From: Juglans regia
Taxonomy: Eukaryota; Streptophyta; Magnoliopsida; Fagales; Juglandaceae
DNA: 64,000 nucleotides
Direction: 5' to 3'
Assembly (NCBI RefSeq): GCF_001411555.2
Contig: NC_049910.1
Coordinates: 28,863,150 to 28,927,149 of the forward strand
Position 1 is the stretch's first letter. Each line of letters starts with the position of its first letter. The position numbers were made by a program, and so were the translations under genes. Under the pieces are notes generated by a model. That model had not been told where the DNA came from and ran no database searches. It saw only the letters and a program-made list of their open reading frames with translations. This document shows, one piece after another, positions 1-11,384 of this stretch.

Positions 1-1060
1 ATGGTACTTTTGTCCATTCGAACAAATTGTTAAAGGAGTCTACCATTTACATTGTTCGAACGTCAAAAAGTATTGATGCTATTTTAGTTGAACGATAGTC
101 ACCTTTGTTCGAACAGATGTGCCTTGAGCTAAAGTGAGTACATAAAGGTGGGATAATGGAAACATATGGTGTTTGAACAATTAAGAGGATGTTCGTACTA
201 TGTAACATTTATTTTTTAACGCATATAATTATATCAGATACCTGTTCGAATGTAACAACTTGTTGGACCATGGGTTCGAACTTGTAACATATAGTTCGAA
301 CAACAATTGCCCTAACATCAAGCACGAGCAAACTTGCATGCTAAAGGAAATTTTTATGTTCAAATGGAAAAGACAGGTGTCGAACACTTAAATCAAATAT
401 TTGGACCTCCCATCGCCCTTGCCTCCTCAATTTTATGAACATTTTCCTGTAGAGAGAGGGTGAGAGATTGAGCTTCCTTGATTGACCTTTGGATAGCAAA
501 TAGAGAGGGCCGGAGAGAGGCAGACGTAGAGAGGGAGAGAGAGACATGAGAGAGAGACCATGCGATATAGAGAGAGTCAGTCGTTCAATTGTTTGTTGGG
601 CATTCTCCAAAGAACCATTGTGCAATAGATCTAGAGGGAGGTAAAAGCTCCTTTCTCATTTTTTCCATTTATTGTTGGTTTACTTTATGTGATATATGCT
701 TGTAACACATTGTTGGGTTTACTTTATTTGATTTTTTAGAGTGAGAGTGAGATTTGTATGGGAAGGAGATGGATATGCAATGAGGGAGAGATTTCAGTGA
801 CCAACTAGAGAGTAAGGGGTGTGAGAGAGTGAGTTTACTAGCCTTCTAGAGAGCGTATGCCGTAGATGGCACAGAGGAATTCCATGCACTACTTACTGCT
901 CAATTGGCCGATGAGGGTTCGAACCAATGGTGTTTTATGTTCCAAAGACCTTAGGTATTAGTGTTTGAATGCTTGGTGCGTGTTCAAATGCATCCCCGAG
1001 TTAGTGTTCGAACGCATTTCCGAGTTAGTGTTCAAATGGCAAGCATGTTGGGCTTTATAG
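1..1060. repeat. TTCGAAC-rich CACTA-like subterminal block (copy A)
   Basis: Dispersed copies of TTCGAAC and variants (GTTCGAACG, ATTCGAAC, TTCAAAT) occur through about 1-330 and 900-1040. The same motif fills the subterminal parts of the complete CACTA element at 20053-32828, so this is probably subterminal DNA of a related decayed element. A GA-rich tract lies at about 455-575. The minus-strand frame across it (341-625) is low-complexity and is not accepted as a gene. No CACTA terminus was found here. Confidence 0.5.
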
Positions 1061-2185
1061 TATATAATGATGCCACTATAAATTTCACTTGAGATTTATT
1101 ATATTATTTTTTAGAATAGCCAAGTGTATAAAGAACAATAACTGTAGTATTTAGAATTCCACATCATATTGAAGTTAAAAAGAGAACATTAACTATAATT
1201 AGTTAGATAATTAAAAAACTAGTTATATCTCACATAATTAGAATAAAATTATAAAAATAAAAATGTGGATGCCACAATAATAGTATTAAAAATTAATATT
1301 TTATGATTATAATTAGAATACTATTTATAAATAATAAGATAAAAAATACTAGTTATAATTAGTCAAGGAAATATAAATGTTATAAAAATTATACTTAGAC
1401 AATTGTCAACATAGAGTAATTACTAATACATCATACAAAAATGTCATCTCCCTAATTCTCTCATAATTTAGAATACTAGCTAGTTATAATTAGTTAATCA
1501 AATAAATGCTTGTTATACTTAGTCAAGGAAGTAACAACTAGTTATAAAAATTACAATTAGAATAAAAACAAAAGGAAATTGTTAGTACATGATAAAAAAT
1601 ATATATGCACCATAAACTACTATTTTGATCATTATAACCAAATTACTAGTTCTAATTAGTTAATAACATCAACATACTAGTTCTCATTACTCAAGCAAAT
1701 AGAATACCAGTGATTAAAATTATACTTGGAATAAGATAAAAATAATAAAAATATTAGTCAATAATAAAAAAATCATAGTCAGTTAAGTGTTATGTAATAT
1801 GGGTTTGAACTTGGACCTAACTCAACTGTTGTAAGTGATGGAGCTTTTGTCATTTTCAACACAATCTAAATTGTCTCTAGTCAATAACAACGATATCTAG
1901 GGAACGGACTAACTAGACAGTCAGATTCATCGCTTTGCATGCATAATGATGTCAGATGAAAGTTTAGTTTTGTATGATTTCACTTATAACTCTTAAACAA
2001 AGATTCTCTTCCCTTCCGATTCACTTAAAGAATCAAACTAAAGAATTATTTGCCAAATATTCCCATCATGACCAAAGGTCAGAGAGACTATTTAGTGTAG
2101 TAAGAATGAAGCCAATCACTTCAAGATAATTTTTCGTTTATTTTTTGCAAGACTATAAACTTGTAATAAGTCTATTTTGACTTCC
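1061..2185. other. AT-rich intergenic DNA, no gene seen
   Basis: The sequence is AT-rich, with many short near-repeats of TAGTTATAATTAGT. No coding frame, RNA gene or transposon end could be recognised. It is repeated at about 54911-56034. Confidence 0.6.
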
Positions 2186-2189
2186 TGTC

Positions 2190-2330
2190 TTGCACAAGTT
2201 GTACCTAAGGATGATCTTCAAGAAATGTCTCGCTTTCATTGTTACTTCACAACACAGGTCTCAAACCTTGACAAGTGAAGTAACAATGAAAGCTATATAT
2301 TTTCTTAGAATAATTCTCTGTTCATTCTCT
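2190..2330. repeat. Foldback (hairpin) repeat, MITE-like
   Basis: Perfect 18-nt inverted arms lie at 2233-2250 (ctttcattgttacttcac) and 2275-2292, with a 24-nt loop. The flanks also pair imperfectly (aagaaatgtctcg on the left against its partner on the right), so the foldback extends to about 2190-2320. A related unit follows at about 2400-2515 (ATCTTGAAGAAATGT, GTTACTTTACTAC). The same words occur in the hairpin at 25461-25638, so these look like one MITE family. No target duplication was identified. The small plus-strand frame here is only the hairpin read through. Confidence 0.55.
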
Positions 2331-2679
2331 GCAAGACTGGAATCTTGTATAAATTTATTATTATCCTTCCTATAACTTTACAAGACAGCCAACAATAAGT
2401 CTATACTGGTTTTCTATCTTGTAAATGTTCAAATGGAGAATTATCTTGAAGAAATGTGTGGATTTCAGTGTTACTTTACTACACATTCTCTCAAACCTCG
2501 ACAAATGTGGTAACAATTAATGGACAGTATCTAAAGTTCGAGAAGTGGTGGCTTGACAATTTCGACATATGAATGTTTAGATATTTTTTAAACTACTCCT
2601 GTAGAAATAAAAATATCATTAAGAATAATGAAAATCCTATAGTATAGAACACAACTTTATTCGCAATACTAAGGAGCCA

Positions 2680-3525
2680 ATATACTAGGTAATGCATTAT
2701 TTCATTAGGGCCGAAAATAAAAACCATTAAACCAGTAAACCAACTCAAATCGGACTGGACTGGTGAAAAACTAGTTTGGTTCAGTATCGATTTCATTTTT
2801 TCAAAACCGATTCCAAACCAGTTTGGTTCTGGTTTTGGTTTTCTTTACACTAGACCAAACCAGACCGGATCGGTTTATATATTTATTACTTTTATTATAT
2901 ATAAATAACTTGTTATATGATTTATTTATATTATATATTTTTTAGTTATTTATTTATATTAAATATATATATTATATACTAAATGTCTAATTAATATAAC
3001 AAGAAATTTTAAAATCTTAAATCTCATGTGTAATAATCTGATATCATAAAATTAATATAATGTTTTATATAACATAAAATAAAGATTTATCTTATAAATC
3101 TTATTATAACATTGACATAATATATAAATTTTAATTTTATAACATAAAATTAATATAACATAAAAATATTTTAATTTTAAATTTATGTAACCATCATATT
3201 ATCACTAACATATAAATATGATTCTAATAAAAAATGCATGTATACTATAATTCTTATTTTTGTTGCATATCATTTTTATATTTAGACATTTATTTTTTTT
3301 AATTTATCAGTTTGCTGTTCCAAGCCTGACTTCCTAAGCACCCGACCTTGCTAGTTCATCGGGAAAGGTGGACTGAAATCGATAAAACCAAAAGTACTAG
3401 TTTCAAGAGTGAATCGGTCTGGTATCATTCTTTAATTCTAAAAAACAGTATATATCAATTTAGTTCTAAAATTCACCCAAAATTGAATTGGTTACACCCC
3501 TATATTATACTGTCAATCAAATATA
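2680..3525. repeat. Dispersed non-coding repeat, hAT-MITE-like
   Basis: The left part holds repeated pairings such as CCAAACCAG, TTTGGTT and ACCGGATCGG (about 2700-2880). The middle is very AT-rich, and the right end reads GGTTACACCCCTATA, the complement of TAGGGGTGTAACC, a common end type of plant hAT-like MITEs. The left end (TTAGGGCCGAAAA) is only weakly similar. No coding potential. It is repeated at about 56530-57374. Confidence 0.35.
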
Positions 3526-3768
3526 GTATGAGTCTTGTCAACAAAATAAATAGATAAAGTTTGAAGATCCACCATGGATATGTGATTACAAATTCAGAGC
3601 GAAGAAAGGCTTCAACAGATGTAGATGATGATGTTCCAATAGTTTATGCCTCCCGTTCCATTTCAGACACTTTGTAATTTTTTTAATATTTTTGTGACAT
3701 CCATCTTATGGTGGGACTTTAAGAAATAGTTTTGAAGAATGAGATGGAAATTACTAAACTTATTAAGA
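3526..3768. other. Unassigned flank of the Tekay insertion
   Basis: No feature was recognised. It ends in the CTTTT target duplication of the Tekay element. The same sequence precedes the second Tekay copy at 57375-57617. Confidence 0.5.
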
Positions 3769-3773
3769 CTTTT

Positions 3774-6408
3774 TGTAAGGCCCAGTTTTTCTTTTGTTTT
3801 TCTCTTTTTTTTGTTTGGCCCAGTTCTTGATCGAGGGCCCAGCCCATTTCCTTGGAGGTGTGCGAACGATGCCGTTTTGGGGGTAAGTATCTTCTTCCTC
3901 AGGTCCCCATTTCTTTCTCCCTCTCTTTCGCATTCGGTTTCATTTTCTGGTTTTCACCTGTGTCCCTCTCTCTCCCGTAACCCACTCCCCTTCCCGAGTT
4001 CGTCTCTTCTCTTCGATGGGTCTGTTTGTGAGTCTGAAATTCATGCCCTAATCTTCCTACACATTTTTCACTTCCGGTTTTTCACTCAAAATCGATTTCT
4101 CACTATGTTGCATCTCTCCATGTAGTAGATCACTGAGTTTCTCTCTCTCGCGTCCCTTTAGTTCTGCGGTTGGTGTTCTTTCTTCAGACTCGGCTCTTCT
4201 CTCCCTCTTGCACAGTGTTTCATCTTCAGGTATATCTCTATCTCTTCTCCCTAGTCAATGCCTTCCTCTTATTTTGTTTCTCTGTTCCATGCGTTTCCAG
4301 CTTTGAATTTTCCAGGCGGTGCCGTTGTGTTTTTCCCCACTCCGAGCTCCGTCATTAGACGCTCACTCTCTTCCATTTCTCTTTGTTTCTCTTCTGTCTG
4401 CGAAGTGGTTAATCTCCTTGCTGTGGTGTTGACGTTGAGCTCTGTTGAACGGGTAAGGAAACTGTGTGCCGTTTTACATTTTTTTTCATGGTGTAAATTA
4501 GTGGCTTTTAATTGTTTGACCGTTGGAAAAAATTCAACTGTTTATAATCGAATTTGAGGGCTTTGTAATCTGATGGTGTTTTGTTGTTGAAGAAGGATTA
4601 TAAAGGGTGGCTTTTGGGTTTGGACGAGGTGGTGCGGGAGGAGTTTTCAAATTGTGTAACGTTGTTTTGGTTAAATTGTTGGGCTTGACGTGGTTGTGTG
4701 GGAGGTGTTTTGTAACTGTTCAAGGTTGTGTTGGATGTTCTGAGTTTTGAATTATTTGGGTTGGATGTGCAGTAAACCAAATGGATACTCGGAGTTGAAT
4801 AGGTGCTTTTTTGTATGGTTCGGGTTTTTATACGACCGTTGAAGTGGAGGTTAAATTATTTGGAGTAATATTATGGTTGTTTTGGTTGAGTTGTAGGTGA
4901 TTGCTTGGAGTTAGGGGCCTTTGAAGTGGGATTGATATTTTATTATTTATGTTTGACGTTGACTTTGGTGAGTGTTTAGGATAATATCAAAGATTAGTAC
5001 ATAGTACTTTGGGTTGAAATGCGGGCTGTCCAATTTTATTATTTGGTTGTCTTAGTGAGTTGTTTTTGTTATTATATGGTTTGGGATTGTGGATTTTTAA
5101 TTATTAGATGGAAGTTATGCCAATTGTCATTTAATACTCGGTGTATATATTTTGTTTCTATCAATAGGTGACGAGGTTTTTAGAGACCGTATTTAAGGCA
5201 TAGATAATACGCTACAGGTGTCAGGTAAGCGGGGTTCCTATGCTAGGCTTTACACAAATTATTGAGACTAAGGTTGATTTTATGAAAACTTTGCATATTT
5301 TGTGATGAATGAGAACTTGGGAAAAACAAAACCAACCTCGGTCGTTTATTTGCATACTCATGAAATTTGTGTGGAAAAGGAAAATTATTTTCTGACATGC
5401 ATTGTGTAGACATGAGCTAAATTTTGTTATGATGTCTCTGAAATCTGAAAAAGAGCGATATTTGAGAATTCTAAAAAATTGTGTATTTATTTAGAAAGAG
5501 GCTCCGACTTTTGTTTTCAGTATAGAGAGAATGATCTAATTTTGTTTTGGCACTCTGTTTTATTTTGACATGGCATTTGAAAACCTTTGGCATGGTGTAC
5601 TGATTTTGTATCTGACTCTATCTCTGCTCTACTCTGTTATGCTCTGCTCTATTTGGGTTGGTACCAACTTCTCTGTCTCTGAGTGTACCTACTTTGAAAA
5701 TAAAGTGGTTTTATTGTGGTCTTTCCTGTGTGCACACTGGGGGCTTCGAAAAGAATAAGGGAAAGATTTCACCTCTATCTCTACCCGGTTTCGCCCTCGG
5801 GGATAGCACAACCCTACCACGAGGTTGAAACATGGTCTCTGCTCTGTAAGATGCTTGCTCAGTTTATGTTATGCCAAAATACTATGGGTTTTTACTTGTC
5901 TTAAAATCATCGCTCTGTTACTTCTGAAAATATGTTCTGTTCTGCATACTATACTTGGTAAATGCTCATGTTTGCACGCTAGCATATGTCCTCTGTTTAT
6001 TGAGTTGTGGATAACTCACCCTCTATCATTATAATATTTTTTAGATGAAGTAGAGAGTCCAACTGAGGACCTAGATTAGATTGGTGAGCATGGTTAAGCT
6101 GAGGAGAGGATGTTAGAAGGAGTTCTTATGTCCTTTAATTTTAATGTCTCTTAGATTTAATTATGTCTTGGGTTTAGTAAGACTTATGAAATTATTAGTT
6201 TGATTTGTTATGACTGCTAGGAGATTGTGGACTCCTTAGTTTATTTTGCTGCGGTATTGACTTTGTGGAGTTTTCAATGTGGTTATTTAGAATATATGAG
6301 ATTGAGTTTTGCTAATAAAGTGTTTGGAGTTTTATTTTAGTTGTGTTGGAAAAAATGTTCTTAGGTGACAGATAGTAATTCTCCAGGCCACCCGGGTTTG
6401 GCGTTACA
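3774..6408 (+). repeat. 5' LTR of Tekay copy A
   Basis: 2635 bp, starting TGTAAGGCCC and ending GGGTTTGGCGTTACA. The first 700 bases are pyrimidine-rich (CTCTCTC, TTTCTTTT), followed by T/G-rich DNA. Frames within it (for example at 3739-4557 and 5570-6034) have no recognisable domains. Compared with the 3' LTR it holds a stretch around 5390-5447 that the 3' LTR lacks, and lacks one around 13504-13538 that the 3' LTR has. Confidence 0.93.
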
Positions 6409-6410
6409 TT

Positions 6411-6428
6411 TGGTATCGAAGCCAGGTT
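6411..6428 (+). other. Primer-binding site of Tekay copy A
   Basis: TGGTATCGAAGCCAGG lies 2 nt after the 5' LTR. Many plant LTR elements use TGGTATCAGAGCC, complementary to the 3' end of initiator tRNA-Met. This site differs from it by an AG/GA swap, so the assignment is likely but not exact. Confidence 0.7.
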
Positions 6429-6869
6429 TAAGGTTCTGCAAACTATAGTATGTAAGATTTCAGAGTATAGATAGTGTTTAAGAAATCATTTTCAGATCTT
6501 TTTTATGATAGTGAAGCGAACTATAGGATTGAATATTGTAGATGTGGGAAGTCTTAGAATTCGTAGGCTTTAGCAATGGTTTTGAGGTGTGGTATTTCAT
6601 AGGTCTATGAACTAAGTTCATGTTGATTAAGGTTTAGCTTAATTACAGAGTCTTCTTAAATAGTTAGATGGGGTAAAGTAGTAGATTTTGGGAAATTGAT
6701 TATTACTACAGTTATGTGTACTTCTTTCCTCTCTTTTATGGGTATTCTTATAATTTTGAAATATAATATATACGTTTTGTTTTTTTTACAAATACCACTA
6801 AATTTTTATGTTCATATAAACTCTATTTTTTTGAAGCGATTATTAAAAATTCAAGTTATTTTTGTCAGG

Positions 6870-7852
6870 ATGCCACCTCGTTGTAGAGAACGAAGCATGT
6901 CGGATCTGAATGCAAACGAGAATGAGAGAGAAGCAAACCCGAGTGCTTCCGAAGTACTATGAGCAGCTGCACATCAATTAATTGATGACCTTGTGCAGAA
7001 TCCGTCAGGTCGCTAGCGTAACTATAATGAAGGGGCTTGTACCGTGGAGCAATTCAATCGAATGCACCCTCCTTTATTTGATGGGAGAGGCGATCCAACG
7101 CTGGCAGAGGATTGGATTCAGGAAATGTAGGAGATTTTGTGGGTCCTAACCTGTACAGATGAGCAAAAGGTGGCGTACGCCACATTCAAGCTTACCGAGG
7201 AAGCGAAAAGGTGATGGATCTCTAAAGGAACTATCAGAGAAGCAGAGGGGACATAGATAGTCAGTTGGCTGCACTTCAAACAGATCTTTCTTGAGCGCTT
7301 CTTCCCTAGCTCGTTCCGTGAGGACAAGGCTATGGAATTTGCCACCTTGGTTCAGGGAATAATGACGATACATCAGTATGCAGCTAGGTTTATTGAGTTA
7401 TCCTGTTTTGCTACTTATCTGATTCCCGATGAGGAAAAAAAGGCCTGCAAATTTGAGCAAGGACTGAATGAGAAATTGTATAAGCCTGTGGTGGGTTTTC
7501 AGATTCAGAATTTCTCAGAAATGGTGAATAAGGCCACATTTTTTGAAAGAACCCTCTAAAGAAGCGCTACATTACATGAACAAAGGAAAAAGACTACTCC
7601 TACTGGGTACCATTCTGGCATGGACCAGGGACCGTGGAAAAAGATGAGTGAAGGTAGTAGCTGGGGAAAAAGGCTAGTTCAGGGTAACCAGCAACCCTAT
7701 TAGTGTAGGACATGCAATCAAGTGCACTCCGGGGATTGCAGAAAAGGGGCAGGATCGTGTTTTCATTGCAGCAAATCAGGACACTACATCAGCGACTGCC
7801 CAATGCAATTGGGTAGCAACAAGGCGACCATACTGCGCCTACATGAGTTTTT
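6870..7852 (+). pseudogene. Tekay gag (nucleocapsid polyprotein), broken
   Basis: The frame starts at the ATG at 6870 (MPPRCRER). It reads through a retrotransposon Gag domain (RFFPSSFRED, QYAARFIELS, CKFEQGL) to a CCHC zinc knuckle (CFHCSKSGHYISDC, about 7759-7800) that would bind the element's RNA. In-frame stops are at 6960 (TGA), 7014 (TAG), 7128 (TAG), 7212 (TGA), 7254 (TAG), 7557 (TAA) and 7701 (TAG). The last two are CAA and CAG in copy B, so they arose after the duplication. A one-base frame change near 7844-7853 joins gag to the ALTPGEVE spacer. It cannot make full-length Gag. Confidence 0.85.
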
Positions 7853-7898
7853 GCACTGACACCTGGAGAGGTTGAGGGTAGGAATGACGTGATCACTG

Positions 7899-8012
7899 GT
7901 ATGACTCCTTTGTTTTGCTTTAAAGATTTTTATTTACTATTTCTTCTTTTGGTTGGTTTTGGTTGAGGCTTTGAATATTTTGGTTCATGGATGAGTTTGA
8001 TTGTGATCACAG
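7899..8012 (+). other. Candidate intron between gag and protease
   Basis: A 114-nt T-rich stretch begins GTATGA after ...GTGATCACTG and ends TGATCACAG before GCATTCTT. Removing it joins VITG directly to ILSLFSNN, which fits the usual spacing before the protease DSGATHSF motif. Left in, it stays in the same frame but contains one TGA. It is present in both copies (61749-61862). The GTGATCAC(T/A)GG words at its two edges also allow an insertion between short direct repeats. No transcript data, so splicing is an inference. Confidence 0.45.
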
Positions 8013-8494
8013 GCATTCTTTCTTTGTTTTCTAATAACGCTTTTGTGTTATTTGACTCGGGAGCGACACATTCTTTTGTTTCCACGGCTTACTCTAGATT
8101 TTGCACTTTAGAAATAGAAAGGTTGAAGCACAAGTTAGTGGTCGCAACCCCAACTAGAAATTTGGTAGTCTGTAGTGAGATTCTACCGAGTTGCCATCTA
8201 TCTATAGAGGGAAGACTGATGCCAGCAGATCTAATAGTGTTCTACATGGTTGGGTTTGATGTGATTTTGGGTATGGATTAGCTGGCTTCCTACCATGCCA
8301 GTATTGATTGTTCTAAAAAAGAGGTGGTGTTCAGAACCCCTAAGGAAAGTGAATTTTGGTTCACAAGGTCGAAAGTGAGATTGATTCCACCCATCATTTC
8401 TACCATTCAGGTTGGAAAACTGTTGCGTGCTGGTTGTCAGGGGTTCCTAGCCTGTGTGGTAGAAGCACCAAAAGAGGAGTTGATGTTGGAATAG
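8013..8494 (+). pseudogene. Tekay aspartic protease domain, broken
   Basis: Retropepsin-like domain with the catalytic DSG triad in FDSGATHSFVS and the later hydrophobic FDVILGMD motif. It would cut the Gag-Pol polyprotein. The frame stops at TAG 8279-8281, just where the family has Trp (GMDWL), and again at TAG 8492-8494 before reverse transcriptase. Both stops are shared with copy B, so they predate the duplication. TGG to TAG changes fit decay by deamination of methylated cytosine. Confidence 0.85.
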
Positions 8495-9840
8495 ATAACT
8501 GTTGTGAGAGATTATCCAGAGGTCTTCCCTGAAGATTTGTCTGGACTTCCACCCAAGCGGGAGGTAGAGTTTGCTATTGAACTAGTCCCAGGCACGACAG
8601 CTCTTTTGAAAGCACCTGACCATATGGCACTGTCTGAATTAGTGGAACTCAAGGAACAGTTGCAAGATTTGCTGGATAAGGGTTTCATCAGGCCTAGTGT
8701 ATCACCTTGGGGAGCAACAGCTCTCTTTGTGAAGAAGAAGGATGGATCGATGAGAATGTGTATCGATTACAGCGAACTTAATCGGGTGACCATAAAGAAT
8801 AAGTACCCACTACCCCGTATAGAAGATTTGTTTGATCAGCTTCAGGGTGCTCAAGTATTTTCAAAGATTGATCTTCGATCGGGTTACCATCAATTCAAGA
8901 TCAGAGCAGAAGGCGTGGCTAAGATGGCGTTCAGGACCCGATATGGCCATTATGAGTTTTTGGTCATGCCTTTTGGCCTGACTAACGCCCCAACAATATT
9001 CATGGACTTGATGAACAGGGTATTCCATGAGTTTTTGGATAAATTTGTGGTGGATTTTATTGATGATATACTGATATACTCCAAAAGCAAGACCAAGCAT
9101 GAAGAACATTTGAAGTTGGTACTTGGGACACTCAGAGATAAGCAGTTGTTTGCTAAGTTGAAGAAGTGTGAATTTTGGCTTGATTCAATCATGTTTCTGG
9201 GACATGTAGTTTCGAAAGATGGCATTTCAGTGGACCCAGGAAAAGTGGAAGCAGTGATTAATTGGTCGGCACTGAAGAATGTTCAGGAGGTTAGAAGCTT
9301 CTTGGGATTGGCGGGTTATTACCGTCGATTCATTGATGGGTTTTCCAAGATAGCAGTTCCTCTCATTATACTCATCAGGAAAAATAATAAGTTTGAATGG
9401 ACAGCAAAGTGTGAAGAAAGCTTCCAGGAGTTGAAACAGAGATTAGTGACAACTCCAGTGTTAACAGTCCCCACAGCTAGAGGTGGTTTTGTTGTCTATA
9501 GCGATGCATCTAGGCTTGGATTGGGGTGTGTACTGATGCAACATGGGAAGGTTATAGCTTACGCCTCACGCCAATTGAAAGTGTATGAGCAGAATTATCC
9601 CACACATGATCTGGAACTCGCGGCAGTCATTTTTGCACTCAAGCTTTGGAGACATTACTTGTATGGGGAAAAGTTCGAAATTTATATGGATCACAAGAGT
9701 TTGAAATATTTCTTTACCCAAAAAGAATTAAATATGAGGCAAAGGAGATAGCTTAAGTTGATCAAGGATTATAATTACACCATTAATTATCACCCAGACA
9801 AAGCTAATGTTGTAGCTTACGCTCTAAGTAGGAAGTCAAT
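8495..9840 (+). pseudogene. Tekay reverse transcriptase and RNase H, nearly open
   Basis: A 415-codon open stretch (8504-9751) encodes the whole reverse transcriptase: [43 protein letters not shown] and the catalytic FIDDILIYS (FIDD in place of the commoner YVDD). The connection follows ([12 protein letters not shown]), then RNase H with its Asp residues in VVYSDAS and [13 protein letters not shown] at 9749-9751 interrupts RNase H where the family has Trp (RQRRW). The reading frame then continues (LIKDYNYTINYHPDKAN). RT copies the element's RNA into DNA and RNase H removes the template. Confidence 0.93.
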
Positions 9841-11346
9841 GGGACCGACAGTTGCAGCCATTACCACTCAGCATAGGTTGTTAATGGACTTAGAAAGAGC
9901 CGATATTGAAGTCATTGCTAGTGATACAAATGCTTTTATGGCCAGTTTCGTAGTTGAACCTGCCTTGATAGATAGAATCAAAGCTGCTCAGAAAGTGGAC
10001 TCAGGGTTGGTGAAACTAGTGGAAGAAGTCGGGAACGGGGACAAACCAGATTTTTGCATTTCCGAGGATGGAGTTTTGAGGTTTAGAGGTAGAGTATGCA
10101 TAGTTGCTGATGATGAACTAAAAAGGGTAATTCTTGAAGAGGCACACCGTTCTTTGTACACTGTTCACCCAGGGAGTACCATGATGTATCGGGACTTGAG
10201 AGAGTCTTTTTGGTGGAATGGCATGAAAAGAGAAATTGCTAAATTTGTAGAATAATGCCTAACTTGCCAGCAAGTGAAGGCGGAGCATCAGAGACCTGCA
10301 GGGTTATTACAGCCACTCCAGATTCCAGAGTGGAAATGGGAGCATATCTCCATGGACTTCGTGATAGGTCTACCAAGGACCTTAAGCGGACAAGATGCTA
10401 TATGGGTGATCGTGGATCGCTTAACGAAGACTGCCCGTTTTGTGCCCATTAAAGTTTCTTATAAATTGGAGAAATTAGCTGAGCTGTATGTGCGGGAGAT
10501 AGTGAGGTTGCATGGAGTACCGGTATCCATTGTGTCGGATAGAGATCCCTGTTTTACTTCTAAGTTGGCGAAGTTTACAAGAGGCAATGGGTACTAAGTT
10601 AAGTTTCAGTACTGCTATTCACCCTCAGACAGATGGACAGTCAGAAAGGACTATTCAGATTTTAGAAGACATGTTGAGGGTGTGTGTGATGGATTTTAAG
10701 CGAACTTGGATGAGACATATACCTTTGGTTGAGTTCGCTTATAATAATAGTTTCCAGACTAGCATTGGGATGGCACCCTATGAGATTTTGTATGGCAGAA
10801 GGTGTAGATCTCCATTGAATTGGGATGAAGTAGGTGAAAGGAAACTTATAGGGCCAAAGATTATTCAGCAGACCACAGAGAAGATAGATACCATTCGGGC
10901 TAGAATGAAAGCAGCTCAAAGCCGACAAAAGAGTTATGCAGATAAACGCCGTTGCCAGTTAGTTTGAGGTTGGAGATAAGGTATTTTTGAGGATTGCACC
11001 GATGAAAGGAGTTATGAGATTCAAAAAGAAGGGTAAGTTGAGCGCTAGATATATTGGACTATTTGAGATTCTTGATCAAATTGGACCAGTGGCGTACAGG
11101 GTGGCTCTACCACCGGCACTCTCAGGAGTGCATAACGTGTTCCATGTGTCTATGTTGAGAAAGTACACCCACGACCCCACCCACATTATAGATCATGAAC
11201 CCCTTCAGATTCAAGAGGTATGACCTACTTCTTTGGTTAAAGTATTGTGGAATAATCATGTTATCAATGAAGCATCTTGGGAATTCGAGGATGAGATGCG
11301 AATTAAGTATCCTCACTTGTTCGAAGGGAATTCTTATAGCTTGTAG
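9841..11346 (+). pseudogene. Tekay integrase with chromodomain-like tail, broken
   Basis: The H2C2 zinc-binding module (EEAHRSLYTVHPG ... CLTC) is split by TAA 10253-10255. The catalytic core follows, with Asp in SMDFVIGLP, Asp in VSDRDPCF and Glu in HPQTDGQSERTIQ. A frameshift near 10565, which looks like a 2-nt loss, separates the second Asp from the Glu. A second frameshift lies near 10960. The C-terminal part (YIGLFEILDQIGPVAYRV, NVFHVSMLRKY) is followed by a deletion and TGA 11221, then a chromodomain-like end (VLWNNHVINEASWEFE) stopping at 11344. Integrase would insert the DNA copy, and the tail would target chromatin. Confidence 0.88.
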
Positions 11347-11371
11347 CAAATTCTGAGGACAGAATCTTTGT

Positions 11372-11384
11372 AAGGGGAGGAGGA
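11372..11384 (+). other. Polypurine tract of Tekay copy A
   Basis: AAGGGGAGGAGGA lies immediately before the 3' LTR (TGTAAGG). It is the expected primer site for plus-strand DNA synthesis. Confidence 0.85.

Larger units (their letters stand above)
1..10150. repeat. Segmental duplication, copy A
   Basis: This stretch is repeated at 53850-64000 with an almost constant offset (53849-53851), so there are few indels. It covers a TTCGAAC-rich block, AT-rich DNA, a foldback, a dispersed repeat and the first 6.4 kb of a Tekay retrotransposon. Both copies carry the element at the same site, preceded by the same CTTTT, so the insertion happened before the duplication. The 415-codon reverse transcriptase frames differ at about twelve residues. 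Both window edges cut the duplication, so its true length is unknown. Confidence 0.95.

Noticed and set aside
341..625. Minus-strand frame of 94 codons, also seen at 53405-53698 and 54192-54476
   Set aside because: It reads across a GA-rich simple tract (Leu/Ser runs). The three copies reflect DNA duplication, and the frame shows no domain.
3739..4557. Several plus-strand frames at the LTR start, repeated at 11422-12168 and 57588-58406
   Set aside because: They lie inside LTRs, are Ser/Phe/Leu-rich from the pyrimidine tract, and change with indels between copies.
8861..9225. Minus-strand frames opposite the reverse transcriptase, also in copy B
   Set aside because: Shadows of a strongly coding plus strand.
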